Of a DNA stretch of 64,000 nucleotides, positions 5,886-14,191 are shown piece by piece; positions within the stretch are counted from its first letter, which is position 1, and each line of letters begins with the position of its first letter. Origin of the DNA: an uncultured Eggerthella sp. (GTDB lineage: Bacteria; Actinomycetota; Coriobacteriia; Coriobacteriales; Eggerthellaceae); contig CAUHNN010000004.1 of NCBI GenBank assembly GCA_959607715.1, positions 1-64,000 on the forward strand, given 5' to 3'. The position numbers were made by a program, and so were the translations under genes. The notes under the pieces are model-generated. The model saw only the letters and a program-made list of their open reading frames with translations, was not told where the DNA came from and did not search any database.

Positions 5886-6836
5886 ATGACAGAGTTCATG
5901 AGGCCGACAGTAACCATCGAAGAGGTCAACGATTCCGTTGCCCGCTTCATCGTGGAACCGCTGGAGCGTGGTTACGGTTACACCTTGGGCAACTGCATGC
6001 GTCGCGTGCTTCTCTCCTCTCTTGACGGAGCGAAGGCGACCGCCATCCAGATCGAGGGCGTTCAGCATGAGTTCACCACCGCCGAAGGCGTGATCGAGGA
6101 CATCACTGATATCGTTTTGAACGTCAAGGGCTTGGTTTTCAGCGCCCTTAACGGCGACGTGACCGAGGCCACTGCGCATATCCACGCAGAGGGCCCCTGC
6201 ACCGTCACCGGCGCTGATCTCGAGGTCCCGACCGAATTCAGCCTGGTCAATCCCGAGCACGTGATCGCAACCGTCGCCGACGGCGGCACGCTCGAGATGA
6301 CCGTTCGTATCGGCGTTGGACGCGGTTATGTTTCCGCAGAGCGCAACAAGCGTACCGAGGATCCGATCGGCATCATCCATGTCGACTCGCTCTTCTCGCC
6401 TGTTCGTCGCTGCACCATGACCGTCACCGATACGCGCGTCGGTCAGCGCACCGACTACGACAAGCTCGTTCTCGAGGTCGAGACCGATGGTTCGGTCGAG
6501 CCCACCGAGGCAGTCTGTCGCGCTGCGAACATCATCAACCAGTACATGGGCGCCTTCCTCATGCTCGACGAAGTCGAAGAGGACGAAGAGGGCGAGGCCG
6601 TTTCCATCTTCGCTCCTGAGAACCAGGAGACGAATGCGGAGCTCGATAAGCAGATCGAGGATCTGGACCTTTCCGTCCGCTCCTACAACTGCTTGAAGCG
6701 CGCAGGCATCCACTCCGTTCGCCAGCTCGTCGAGTACTCCGAGAACGACCTGCTCAACATCAGGAACTTTGGCGCGAAGTCCATCGAGGAAGTGAAGGAT
6801 AAGCTCATTTCCATGGACCTCAATTTGAAGCAATAG
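5886..6836 (+). CDS. rpoA: DNA-directed RNA polymerase subunit alpha
   Basis: A 316-residue alpha subunit. The N-terminal assembly domain (about 1-230, with GYGYTLGNCMRRVLLSSL) is joined by an acidic linker rich in Glu and Asp (about 225-245) to the C-terminal domain (SVRSYNCLKRAGIHSVRQLV, NFGAKSIEEVKDKL) that contacts DNA and regulators. Start ATG 5886 has AAGGAGG upstream. rplQ follows after 10 bp. Confidence 0.98.
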   Translation: MTEFMRPTVTIEEVNDSVARFIVEPLERGYGYTLGNCMRRVLLSSLDGAKATAIQIEGVQHEFTTAEGVIEDITDIVLNVKGLVFSALNGDVTEATAHIHAEGPCTVTGADLEVPTEFSLVNPEHVIATVADGGTLEMTVRIGVGRGYVSAERNKRTEDPIGIIHVDSLFSPVRRCTMTVTDTRVGQRTDYDKLVLEVETDGSVEPTEAVCRAANIINQYMGAFLMLDEVEEDEEGEAVSIFAPENQETNAELDKQIEDLDLSVRSYNCLKRAGIHSVRQLVEYSENDLLNIRNFGAKSIEEVKDKLISMDLNLKQ

Positions 6837-6846
6837 GAGATAGAAG

Positions 6847-7293
6847 ATGAGGCACAACAAGAAGGGCCGCAAGCTTGGCACCGACTCCAGCCACACCAAG
6901 GCAATGAAGAAGAGCCTTGTTTGCGCGCTGTTCACCAATGATCGCATCAAGACGGTCGAGGCTCGCGCCAAGGAGATCCGTCCCGATGTCGACAAGATCA
7001 TCACGTGGGCTAAGAAGGGCGATCTGCACTCTCGCCGTCTCGCTATCGCCGCTCTTGGCGACAAGGAGCTCGTCCGCGAGGTCTTCGAGAAGGTCGCTCA
7101 GGGTCAGTTCGGCGACCGCAACGGCGGCTACACCCGCATCATGAAGCTCGGCTTCCGCAAGGGCGACAACGCTCCCATGGTCATCATGGAGCTCGTCACC
7201 GAGCCGGTTAAGGCCAAGGCTGCTGCGGAAAAGCCCGCTGAGGTCAAGGAAGAGGCTAAGGAAGCCGAAGAGGCTGCCGAAAAGGCCGAATAG
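6847..7293 (+). CDS. rplQ: 50S ribosomal protein L17 with Lys/Ala/Glu-rich tail
   Basis: A 148-residue protein. The first about 118 residues are ordinary L17 (RKLGTDSSHTKAMKKSLVCA, GDNAPMVIMELV). The last about 30 residues are a low-complexity Lys/Ala/Glu extension (VKAKAAAEKPAEVKEEAKEA), a tail often present in actinobacterial L17 and presumably disordered. It ends the ribosomal block and is followed by a strong terminator. Confidence 0.97.
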   Translation: MRHNKKGRKLGTDSSHTKAMKKSLVCALFTNDRIKTVEARAKEIRPDVDKIITWAKKGDLHSRRLAIAALGDKELVREVFEKVAQGQFGDRNGGYTRIMKLGFRKGDNAPMVIMELVTEPVKAKAAAEKPAEVKEEAKEAEEAAEKAE

Positions 7294-7320
7294 CCCTGCG
7301 CTTTCAGCAGACTGTTTGCG

Positions 7321-7349
7321 AAGGCACCCCTAAGTGGGGGTGCCTTTTT
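7321..7349 (+). terminator. Rho-independent terminator of the ribosomal block
   Basis: Ten-bp stem (7321-7330 with 7337-7346) and a run of five T, 27 bp after the rplQ stop. Confidence 0.9.
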
Positions 7350-7392
7350 CTTTTCACTGTGCGAAGATGAATCAACGAGGAAAGGGGATCCT

Positions 7393-7542
7393 ATGAGCGA
7401 TTACTTCAAGGAGTGGAACTATCGCAAGCACGCGAAACTCTGCATCGGCGTCTACGCTGCGCTTTTCGCGATCGATATGACCGTTGGCTATCTTGTGGCG
7501 AAGCGGCTCTTCGCCGCCCAGGGCGAAAGGGATCGCCAGTGA
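7393..7542 (+). CDS. 49-residue single-pass membrane protein
   Basis: ATG 7393, preceded by GGAAAGGGGATC, opens a frame encoding MSDYFKEWNYRKHAKLCIGV and one membrane segment (about 16-34) with a basic C-terminal end. Its stop overlaps the GTG start of the deformylase gene as GTGA, a layout that normally couples translation of the two genes. The family is not recognised. Its codon use and ribosome site support a real gene. Confidence 0.7.
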   Translation: MSDYFKEWNYRKHAKLCIGVYAALFAIDMTVGYLVAKRLFAAQGERDRQ

Positions 7543-7949
7543 TTCGCCCTATTATGACCAACGAGTTCTTCCTGTCTTGCCCAAGCGATGAGGCCACGTG
7601 CGCCGATGGCGACATCGCCCGTGATCTCGTTGATACGCTGCGCGCCCACGAAGACGAATGCGTCGGCATGGCGGCGAACATGATAGGCCAGCGCAAGCGC
7701 ATCATCGTGTTTTACGACGATGGCGAGCCGGTCGTCATGTTCAATCCGGAAGTCACCGCATGCGATGGTCCTTACCTGACGCGTGAGGGGTGCCTCTCCC
7801 TTGAAGGGACGCGTCCTGTGCGCCGATTCTCTTCTATCGAGGTGACGTACCAAGACGGGTCGGGTACGGCCCGCACAGGGCGCTACACGGGCTTTACGGC
7901 CCAAATCATTCAGCATGAGGTCGATCACTGCAACGGCATCGTTGTTTAG
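7539..7949 (+). CDS. def: Peptide deformylase of the short type with an altered motif I
   Basis: A 136-residue protein started at GTG 7539, which overlaps the previous stop. Peptide deformylases remove formyl groups from nascent N termini. Motif II EGCLS (Cys85) and motif III HEVDH (His126, Glu127, His130) supply the metal ligands and the general base. Motif I, normally G-x-G-x-A-A-x-Q, reads CVGMAANM: the first Gly is Cys and the oxyanion-stabilising Gln is Met48. Short deformylase-like proteins with the same change, MFNP and EGCLSLEG are known in clostridia. It may be active with altered kinetics or specificity. Confidence 0.85.
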   Translation: MIRPIMTNEFFLSCPSDEATCADGDIARDLVDTLRAHEDECVGMAANMIGQRKRIIVFYDDGEPVVMFNPEVTACDGPYLTREGCLSLEGTRPVRRFSSIEVTYQDGSGTARTGRYTGFTAQIIQHEVDHCNGIVV

Positions 7950-8106
7950 GGGCAGCTACCGAGCCTGGTCGGCTATCGGGGGTTTCGAGGGCTTCAGGTT
8001 CGTTTTGAGTTCGTGGTGAAGATGCGCATGAAAGCCGCAGGCGTGCGATCCTGCCGTACTATGGACTTATTGGCACGGCGATCCCTCAACGAAAGGCTAG
8101 AAGCGC

Positions 8107-8523
8107 ATGACACGCCGAACGAGCGAATGGAACATCAAGGCTGCACGGTGGATGATGGGCCGCTACGGCATCGACGAGATGACGCAGGGTCTTATGATCT
8201 TCGGCTGTCTTCTTGTTGTGGTGAACTTCTTTGCGGGTACATCGCTTCTTGCCCTGCTATCCTTCGTCGCCATGGGGTACGCTCTCTTCCGTTCGTTCTC
8301 GCGCAACATCGAGGCCCGCAAGGCTGAGCTGTCGACGTACCGACGGCTCATGGAGAGCCCTAAGAAGTGGTGGAGGCGCGCCAATGTCCGCTGGGCGAAC
8401 CGATCGACCACGCTGTACTTCACGTGCAAGGGCTGTGGTGCCGAGCTGAGCGTTCCTCGTGGCAAAGGCAAGATCCGCGTGACGTGTCCTCGCTGTGGCC
8501 AGCAGACCGATCGCCGATCGTGA
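8107..8523 (+). CDS. Two-pass membrane protein with C-terminal zinc ribbon
   Basis: A 138-residue protein. Two adjacent hydrophobic stretches (about 29-62, GLMIFGCLLVVVNFFAG and LLALLSFVAMGYALF) are followed by a basic segment rich in Arg and Trp and a C-terminal zinc ribbon: CKGC and CPRC with a GKGKIRVT strand between. Such proteins are common in Coriobacteriia and Firmicutes but have no assigned function. The upstream 157 bp has no other gene, and the GAAAGG before the start is rather distant. Confidence 0.7.
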   Translation: MTRRTSEWNIKAARWMMGRYGIDEMTQGLMIFGCLLVVVNFFAGTSLLALLSFVAMGYALFRSFSRNIEARKAELSTYRRLMESPKKWWRRANVRWANRSTTLYFTCKGCGAELSVPRGKGKIRVTCPRCGQQTDRRS

Positions 8524-8634
8524 GCGGTCGATTTCCTGGCAACCGTCAACCTCGTAAAAGTGTCCTCTTGACTCGCATTTTGGCCTCTCTCCCTGCACAG
8601 ATATGCCGTAAAACGTTACTTTTCTTTCTGCCTT

Positions 8635-8699
8635 ACACCAGATGCTGGGTAACGAAGCATAAATAGTACACAATATATTGTGCGCTTTTGGAGTATAGT
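8635..8699 (+). promoter_or_regulatory. NrdR box and promoter of nrdD
   Basis: ACACAATATATTGTGC (8668-8683) is a near-perfect NrdR box palindrome. A degenerate second palindrome ACACCAGATGCTGGGT (8635-8650) lies 33 bp upstream on the same face of the helix, as expected for the tandem boxes bound by NrdR. TATAGT (8694-8699) is a good -10 just downstream, so the box covers the -35 region and would repress nrdD when dATP is high. The rest of 8524-8762 has no gene. Confidence 0.8.
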
Positions 8700-8762
8700 A
8701 CGAAGCCCTGATAGTTCCGATCGCGCTTTGCGGCGGTCGTTTAGAGCAAGAGAGAGGCACTC

Positions 8763-10985
8763 ATGAAGATCATCAAGCGCGATGGCTCGGAAGCCGTCTT
8801 CGATATCACGAAAATCGCCAATGCCATCAAGGCCGCCAGCGATGAGTCCCCCGATAACGAACGGCTCACGCCGCGTCAGATCGATTATGCCGCCCATAAC
8901 GTCGCCGATTTGTGCGAGGTCGCTGGCCATACCGTCTCAGTCGAGGAAATCCAGGACATGGTCGAAAACGAGCTGATGGAGCTTCACAAGTTCGAGGTCG
9001 CTCGTCGCTACATCATCTACCGTTACGTTCAGAACCTGAAGCGTCAGTCGAACACGACCGACGACAAGATCCTCGCGCTCATCGAATGCAACAACGAGGA
9101 AGTCAAGCAGGAGAACTCGAACAAGAACCCCACGGTCAATTCCGTGCAGCGCGACTACATGGCCGGCGAGGTGTCGAAGGATCTCGCGATGCGCATCCTC
9201 TTGCCCAACGATGTTGTGCAGGCCCACGACGAGGGCATCATCCATTTCCACGATGCCGACTACTTCGCCCAGCATATGCACAACTGCGACCTGGTGAACC
9301 TCGAGGACATGCTCCAGAACGGCACGGTCATCTCGGGCACCCTCATCGAAACTCCGCATAGCTTCTCGACCGCCTGCAACATCGCCACTCAGATCATCGC
9401 CCAGGTCGCGTCGTCTCAGTACGGCGGTCAGTCCATCTCCCTTACCCATCTGGCGCCCTTCGTCGACGTGAGCCGCAAGAAGATCCGCCATGACGTCATC
9501 GCCGAGCTCAACGAAGTGGGCGTCGAGCCTACCAGCGAGCAGCTCTCCGCCATCGTGGAGAAGCGTCTGCGCGACGAGGTTCGCCGTGGCGTGCAGACCA
9601 TCCAGTACCAGGTCGTCACTCTCATGACCACCAATGGGCAGGCTCCGTTCGTCACCGTTTTCATGTACCTCAACGAAGCGCGCAACGATCAGGAGAAGCA
9701 CGATCTCGCGATCATCATCGAGGAGGTTCTTCGCCAGCGCTACGAGGGCGTCAAGAACGAGGAGGGCGTCTGGATCACCCCGGCGTTCCCGAAGCTCATC
9801 TACGTGCTCGAGGAAGACAACGTCGCCGAGGGCTCGAAGTACTTCTACCTTACGAAGCTCGCCGCGAAGTGCACGGCTAAGCGCATGGTCCCTGACTACA
9901 TCTCCGAAAAGAAGATGCGCGAGCTGAAGCTCTCGAAGGGGGAGACCGAGGGCAATGGTGATTGCTACACCTGCATGGGATGCCGTTCCTTCCTGACCCC
10001 CGACCGTTCCGGAAACGGGTACGACAACGTCGCCAACGCCGGCAACTACGAGCCGGGCAAGCCGAAGTACTACGGTCGCTTCAACCAGGGCGTCGTGACC
10101 ATCAACCTCGTTGATGTTGCCTGCTCGTCGTACCGCGATATGGACAAGTTCTGGGAGATCTTCGAGGAGCGCCTCGAGCTGTGCAAGAAGGCGCTCATGT
10201 GCCGCCACAACCGCCTGAAGGGCACGCTGTCCGACGCGGCCCCCATTCTCTGGCAGTACGGTGCTCTCGCCCGACTCGAGAAGGGCGAGCCGATCGACAA
10301 GCTCCTCTATGGCGGATACTCGACCATCAGCCTCGGCTACGCGGGTCTCTATGAGTGCGTGAACTATATGACCGGGCACAGCCACACGGATCCCGCGGGA
10401 ACGCCGTTCGCTCTTGCGGTCATGCAGAAGATGAACGACAAGTGCTCCGAGTGGAAAGCGGAAACGGACATCGATTTCTCCCTCTACGGCACGCCGCTTG
10501 AATCGACCACGTACAAGTTCGCCAAGTCGCTGCAGCGTCGTTTCGGCACCATCCCCGGCGTGACGGACAAGGGCTACATCACGAACAGCTACCATGTCCA
10601 CGTGAGCGAGGAAATCGACGCGTTCGACAAGCTCAAGTTCGAAAGCCAGTTCCAGCGTCTTTCCCCTGGCGGAGCGATCAGCTACGTCGAAGTCCCGGAT
10701 ATGAAGGACAACCTCAAGGCGGTTATCCGCGTGATGCAGTACATCTACGACAACATCATGTACGCGGAGCTCAACACCAAGAGCGATTACTGCCAGGAGT
10801 GCGGCTACGATGGCGAGATCGCCATTGTGGAAGACGACGGCAAGCTGGTGTGGGAATGCCCCCATTGCGGCAACCGCGACCAAGAGAAGCTCAACGTTGC
10901 CCGTCGAACCTGCGGCTACATCGGGACCCAGTTCTGGAACCAGGGCCGCACTGAGGAGATCCGCGATCGCGTTCTCCATCTGTAG
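8763..10985 (+). CDS. nrdD: Anaerobic ribonucleoside-triphosphate reductase
   Basis: A 740-residue class III reductase that makes dNTPs under strict anoxia. Residues 1-90 are an ATP-cone allosteric domain (MKIIKRDGSEAVFDITKIAN). The C-terminal region has the zinc site (CQECGYDG and WECPHCGN) and the glycyl radical motif RRTCGYIG with Gly718 as radical site. The catalytic pocket Cys cluster CYTCMGCRSFL is present. Its activase NrdG is encoded downstream, and a NrdR box lies upstream. No aerobic reductase is seen in the window, which fits an anaerobe. Confidence 0.97.
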   Translation: MKIIKRDGSEAVFDITKIANAIKAASDESPDNERLTPRQIDYAAHNVADLCEVAGHTVSVEEIQDMVENELMELHKFEVARRYIIYRYVQNLKRQSNTTDDKILALIECNNEEVKQENSNKNPTVNSVQRDYMAGEVSKDLAMRILLPNDVVQAHDEGIIHFHDADYFAQHMHNCDLVNLEDMLQNGTVISGTLIETPHSFSTACNIATQIIAQVASSQYGGQSISLTHLAPFVDVSRKKIRHDVIAELNEVGVEPTSEQLSAIVEKRLRDEVRRGVQTIQYQVVTLMTTNGQAPFVTVFMYLNEARNDQEKHDLAIIIEEVLRQRYEGVKNEEGVWITPAFPKLIYVLEEDNVAEGSKYFYLTKLAAKCTAKRMVPDYISEKKMRELKLSKGETEGNGDCYTCMGCRSFLTPDRSGNGYDNVANAGNYEPGKPKYYGRFNQGVVTINLVDVACSSYRDMDKFWEIFEERLELCKKALMCRHNRLKGTLSDAAPILWQYGALARLEKGEPIDKLLYGGYSTISLGYAGLYECVNYMTGHSHTDPAGTPFALAVMQKMNDKCSEWKAETDIDFSLYGTPLESTTYKFAKSLQRRFGTIPGVTDKGYITNSYHVHVSEEIDAFDKLKFESQFQRLSPGGAISYVEVPDMKDNLKAVIRVMQYIYDNIMYAELNTKSDYCQECGYDGEIAIVEDDGKLVWECPHCGNRDQEKLNVARRTCGYIGTQFWNQGRTEEIRDRVLHL

Positions 10986-11153
10986 CAGCGTAGAGCCGCA
11001 CCGTCAGGCGCTTCGGCGGTGCATGTGAACCATGCGAGCGAACCGATGCCCGCGCGAGGGAAACGCCGCGCGGGCATCGTCACGCGAGGGGCGCGAGCCT
11101 TGTCGCCTTCCGTTCCTTATCGAAGCGCGTCCTAGCGGATACCCGGAGGTCCC
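10986..11153 (+). other. Structured spacer between nrdD and nrdG
   Basis: 168 bp without a gene. It holds a perfect 13-bp hairpin (11044-11056 with 11067-11079, 10-base loop, no T run) and a smaller GCACCG/CGGTGC pairing near 10998-11020. The structures could moderate read-through from nrdD to nrdG or protect the nrdD transcript. Confidence 0.5.
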
Positions 11154-11723
11154 ATGAACTACGCGTCCATCAAATACTGCGACATCGCCAACGGAGACGG
11201 GGTGCGCACCACCTTGTTCGTTTCGGGCTGCACCCATCACTGCAAGAATTGCTTCCAGCCTGAAACCTGGAGTTTTTCCTACGGCGAAGAGTTGACCGAC
11301 GAGGTGATCGACGCGATCGTCGAAAGCCTCGCCGACGCCTTCATCGATGGATTGACCTTGCTTGGGGGCGAGCCGATGGAACCCGCAAACCAGCGCGGCC
11401 TGCTGCCGCTCGTGCGCGCCGTGAAGGAAACCTATCCCGCAAAGGACATCTGGTGCTACACGGGCGATCTCTACGAAGATCTCATCGATCCCGCTTCGAG
11501 CCGCCATACCGAGGTGACCGACGAGCTGTTGGGCCTCATCGATGTGCTCGTCGACGGCCCGTTCGTCGAGGATCTTCACGACATCACGCTCAGGTTCCGT
11601 GGATCGAGCAATCAGCGCGTGATAGACCTTGCCGCGACGCGCAGGGGCAACGGTTCCCTGGTTCTGTGGAGCGACGACCCGGCTTTCGCGAGCCGTGCCT
11701 GGGTGGGCAGCGGCGCGAACTAG
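11154..11723 (+). CDS. nrdG: Anaerobic ribonucleotide reductase activating protein
   Basis: A 189-residue radical SAM enzyme that installs the glycyl radical in NrdD. The [4Fe-4S] motif Cys-x3-Cys-x2-Cys is CTHHCKNC near residue 26-33, followed by LTLLGGEPM and the family signature RFRGSSNQRVIDL. The last 25 or so residues (after VLWSDD) are a short tail beyond the usual end. Start ATG 11154 follows GGAGG. Confidence 0.95.
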   Translation: MNYASIKYCDIANGDGVRTTLFVSGCTHHCKNCFQPETWSFSYGEELTDEVIDAIVESLADAFIDGLTLLGGEPMEPANQRGLLPLVRAVKETYPAKDIWCYTGDLYEDLIDPASSRHTEVTDELLGLIDVLVDGPFVEDLHDITLRFRGSSNQRVIDLAATRRGNGSLVLWSDDPAFASRAWVGSGAN

Positions 11724-11773
11724 GATTGTGCGCCCGTCCGCTTGGTTGCGCGAGGCGGGGTGCGTATGCGATC

Positions 11774-12619
11774 ATGGCGCTCATGAACGGCGGCATTTCA
11801 TTATTCTCTCCAGGTTCAACACCTCTTCATCGCTGCGATGCGCGCAGTAAGCTCGTGGCTCTCATCGTGCTGTCCATCGCCGTTTTCTTCGTCGAGACCT
11901 GGCGAGGCCTCGGGTTGTGTTCCCTGATCGTCGTGCTCGCCCTTGCCGTCTCGCGCGCCCCTGTCGCTCGAATGGCGAAGCTTTCGATCCCCGTCGGGGT
12001 GATGTTGGCCGCCGTCGTGCTGTTCAACTCCTTTTCGCTCGACGTTTCCGTGCCGCCCCCTTCGCTTCCCGCAACGTCGGCGGGGATCGCCGCGGGAGCG
12101 GCGCCGCTTGTCCTTGTCGGCTCGTTAGCGTTTCTTCCCGAGGGCTGCATCCGCGCCCTCTTTCTCGCTTCTCGCATACTCCTCATCCTGTTCGCGACGT
12201 TCACCCTCGTTTTCACGACGAGCACGGAAGAGACGACGAAGGCCTTTGCGCGCCTTTTGTCGCCCCTTGCCGCGCTGCGCGTGCCCGTCGATGACGTGGC
12301 GTCGACGCTCACCTTGGCACTGTGCTTCATTCCCCAAGTGGCCGATGAATGGAAGGCGGTTTCGCGCGCCCAGCGGGCACGTGGAGCGGATTTCGCTTCG
12401 GGAGGGCCGCTCGCTCGCGTGGTGGCCCAGCGCATCGTTTTCGTTCCTGTGGTGGTGTCCCTGTTCCGTCGGGCGGAGACGGTGGCGACGGCCATGGACG
12501 CACGGTGCTACGGAGCATCGCGGCGCACCTGTCTTCATCGTCGTCGGCTTCGCGTGCATGAAGTGGGCGTCCTCGCTGCGCTGTGCGTGGTGTTGGTGAC
12601 CTGTGCCTGCGTTTGGTGA
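11774..12619 (+). CDS. ecfT: Energy-coupling factor transporter T component (lone)
   Basis: About 281 residues from ATG 11774 (a second ATG is at 11783). Several membrane segments are followed by the cytoplasmic helices typical of EcfT, with the first coupling motif intact (RAQRARG) but the second reading DARCYG where Ala-Arg-Gly is usual. EcfT links a substrate-binding S component to two ATPases for vitamin or metal uptake. No EcfA ATPase or S component is encoded next to it, so partners must be elsewhere. A hairpin (12653-12660 with 12680-12687) lies downstream. Confidence 0.8.
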   Translation: MALMNGGISLFSPGSTPLHRCDARSKLVALIVLSIAVFFVETWRGLGLCSLIVVLALAVSRAPVARMAKLSIPVGVMLAAVVLFNSFSLDVSVPPPSLPATSAGIAAGAAPLVLVGSLAFLPEGCIRALFLASRILLILFATFTLVFTTSTEETTKAFARLLSPLAALRVPVDDVASTLTLALCFIPQVADEWKAVSRAQRARGADFASGGPLARVVAQRIVFVPVVVSLFRRAETVATAMDARCYGASRRTCLHRRRLRVHEVGVLAALCVVLVTCACVW

Positions 12620-12764
12620 GGAAGATTTTACTCTGTCGCTGCGGCGCCTCTTCCTCTCGGAGGTTTCCTTGCGGTGCTCCCGAGAGGCGGACTGCGTTCG
12701 TTTGGCTGAAATCGCGCATGGTATCATGGGTGGGTCACTGAAACGTTTCCAAGGAGGAAATCCA

Positions 12765-14057
12765 ATGGGCATCATCATTGATGTGTTCGGTCGCGAAGTC
12801 TTGGACTCTCGCGGTAATCCTACGGTTGAGGTCGAAGTCGTTCTCGACGACGGTTCCATGGGCCGTGCTGCGGTTCCGTCCGGTGCGTCCACCGGCGCAT
12901 TCGAGGCCGTTGAGCTGCGCGATGGCGACGCTGAGCGCTATCTGGGCAAAGGCACGCTGAATGCGGTGGCCCACGTCAACGAAGAGATCGCCGATGCCCT
13001 CATCGGCATCGAGGCGGATGACCAGCGTGCGATCGATCAGGAGATGATCTCGCTCGATGGAACCCCGAACAAGGCGAAGTTCGGCGCGAACGCCATCCTC
13101 GGCGCATCGCTGGCATGCGCGAAGGCCGCTGCCCAGTCGGCGGAGCTTCCTCTCTACAAGTACGTCGGCGGCGTCAACGCGAACCTGCTGCCCACGCCCA
13201 TGATGAACATCCTGAACGGCGGCGTCCACGCCGACAACAACGTTGATTTCCAGGAGTTCATGATCATGCCGGTCGGCGCCTCCTCCTTCGCCGAGGCGTT
13301 GCGCTGGTGCGCTGAGATCTACCACACGCTCAAGAAGGTTCTCCATGACGCCGGTCTCGGCGGCGGTGTGGGCGACGAGGGCGGTTTCGCCCCCAACTTC
13401 ACCACCAATGAAGAGCCTCTCGAGTACATCGTCAAGGCGTGCGAGGCGGCCGGTTACAAGCCCGGTTCCGACATCATGTTCGCCATGGACCCCGCGTCCA
13501 CCGAGTTCTACAACGCTGAAACCGGCAAGTACGTCCTGGCCGGCGAGGGCCGCGAGCTCACGAGCGCCGAGATGGTCGATTACTGGGCTGCGTTGGTCGA
13601 GAAGTACCCCATCATCTCGATCGAAGACGGCATGGCCGAGGAAGACTGGGACGGCTGGAAGGCCCTGACCGAGCGCATCGGCGATCGTGTGCAGCTGGTC
13701 GGAGACGATCTCTTCGTTACCAATCCCGAGCGTCTGGCCAAGGGCATCGAGCTCGGTTGCGCCAACGCCATCCTCGTCAAGGTTAACCAGATCGGCTCGC
13801 TCACCGAGGCACTCGAGGCCGTTCAGATGGCCAAGCAGGCCGGTTACGCTTGCGTTATGTCCCATCGCTCCGGCGAGACCGAAGACGTCACCATCGCCGA
13901 CTTGGCCATCGCCACCAACGCCGGCCAGATCAAGACCGGTGCGCCTTGCCGGTCCGACCGCGTGGCTAAGTACAACCAGCTCCTCCGCATCGAAGAAGAG
14001 CTCGAAGACGCCGGTCAGTATGCTGGCATGAACGCTTTCTACAACATCCAGCGCTAA
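12765..14057 (+). CDS. eno: Enolase
   Basis: A 430-residue phosphopyruvate hydratase converting 2-phosphoglycerate to phosphoenolpyruvate. The start MGIIIDVFGREVLDSRGNPT at ATG 12765 has AAGGAGG upstream; the open frame to the left is not part of it. GASTGAFEAVELRD, the metal ligands in SIEDGMAEEDWDGW and LVGDDLFVTN, the catalytic Lys in ILVKVNQIGSLTE and the signature SHRSGETED are present. A likely promoter is TTCGTT (12698-12703) with TATCAT (12722-12727). It is a single-gene unit ended by a hairpin. Confidence 0.98.
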   Translation: MGIIIDVFGREVLDSRGNPTVEVEVVLDDGSMGRAAVPSGASTGAFEAVELRDGDAERYLGKGTLNAVAHVNEEIADALIGIEADDQRAIDQEMISLDGTPNKAKFGANAILGASLACAKAAAQSAELPLYKYVGGVNANLLPTPMMNILNGGVHADNNVDFQEFMIMPVGASSFAEALRWCAEIYHTLKKVLHDAGLGGGVGDEGGFAPNFTTNEEPLEYIVKACEAAGYKPGSDIMFAMDPASTEFYNAETGKYVLAGEGRELTSAEMVDYWAALVEKYPIISIEDGMAEEDWDGWKALTERIGDRVQLVGDDLFVTNPERLAKGIELGCANAILVKVNQIGSLTEALEAVQMAKQAGYACVMSHRSGETEDVTIADLAIATNAGQIKTGAPCRSDRVAKYNQLLRIEEELEDAGQYAGMNAFYNIQR

Positions 14058-14081
14058 CCCGACCGCGCGCAGCTTTTTTCG

Positions 14082-14103
14082 AAACGGCCCCTCGGGGCCG
14101 TTT
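14082..14103 (+). terminator. Terminator hairpin after eno
   Basis: AAACGGCCC pairs with GGGCCGTTT around a CTCG loop, with a short T-rich tail. Confidence 0.7.
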
Positions 14104-14191
14104 CTTGTTGATGATGTAACGAAGGGGTTCGCTGCGTCGTGCGCGGTAAACGCTATACTTTTCCCATTCCCGTATCGAAAGAAGGCCTTCA

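Noticed and set aside
8937..10979. 680-codon minus-strand open frame opposite nrdD
   Set aside because: A shadow of the high-GC nrdD codon pattern, with no ribosome site and no family-like sequence.
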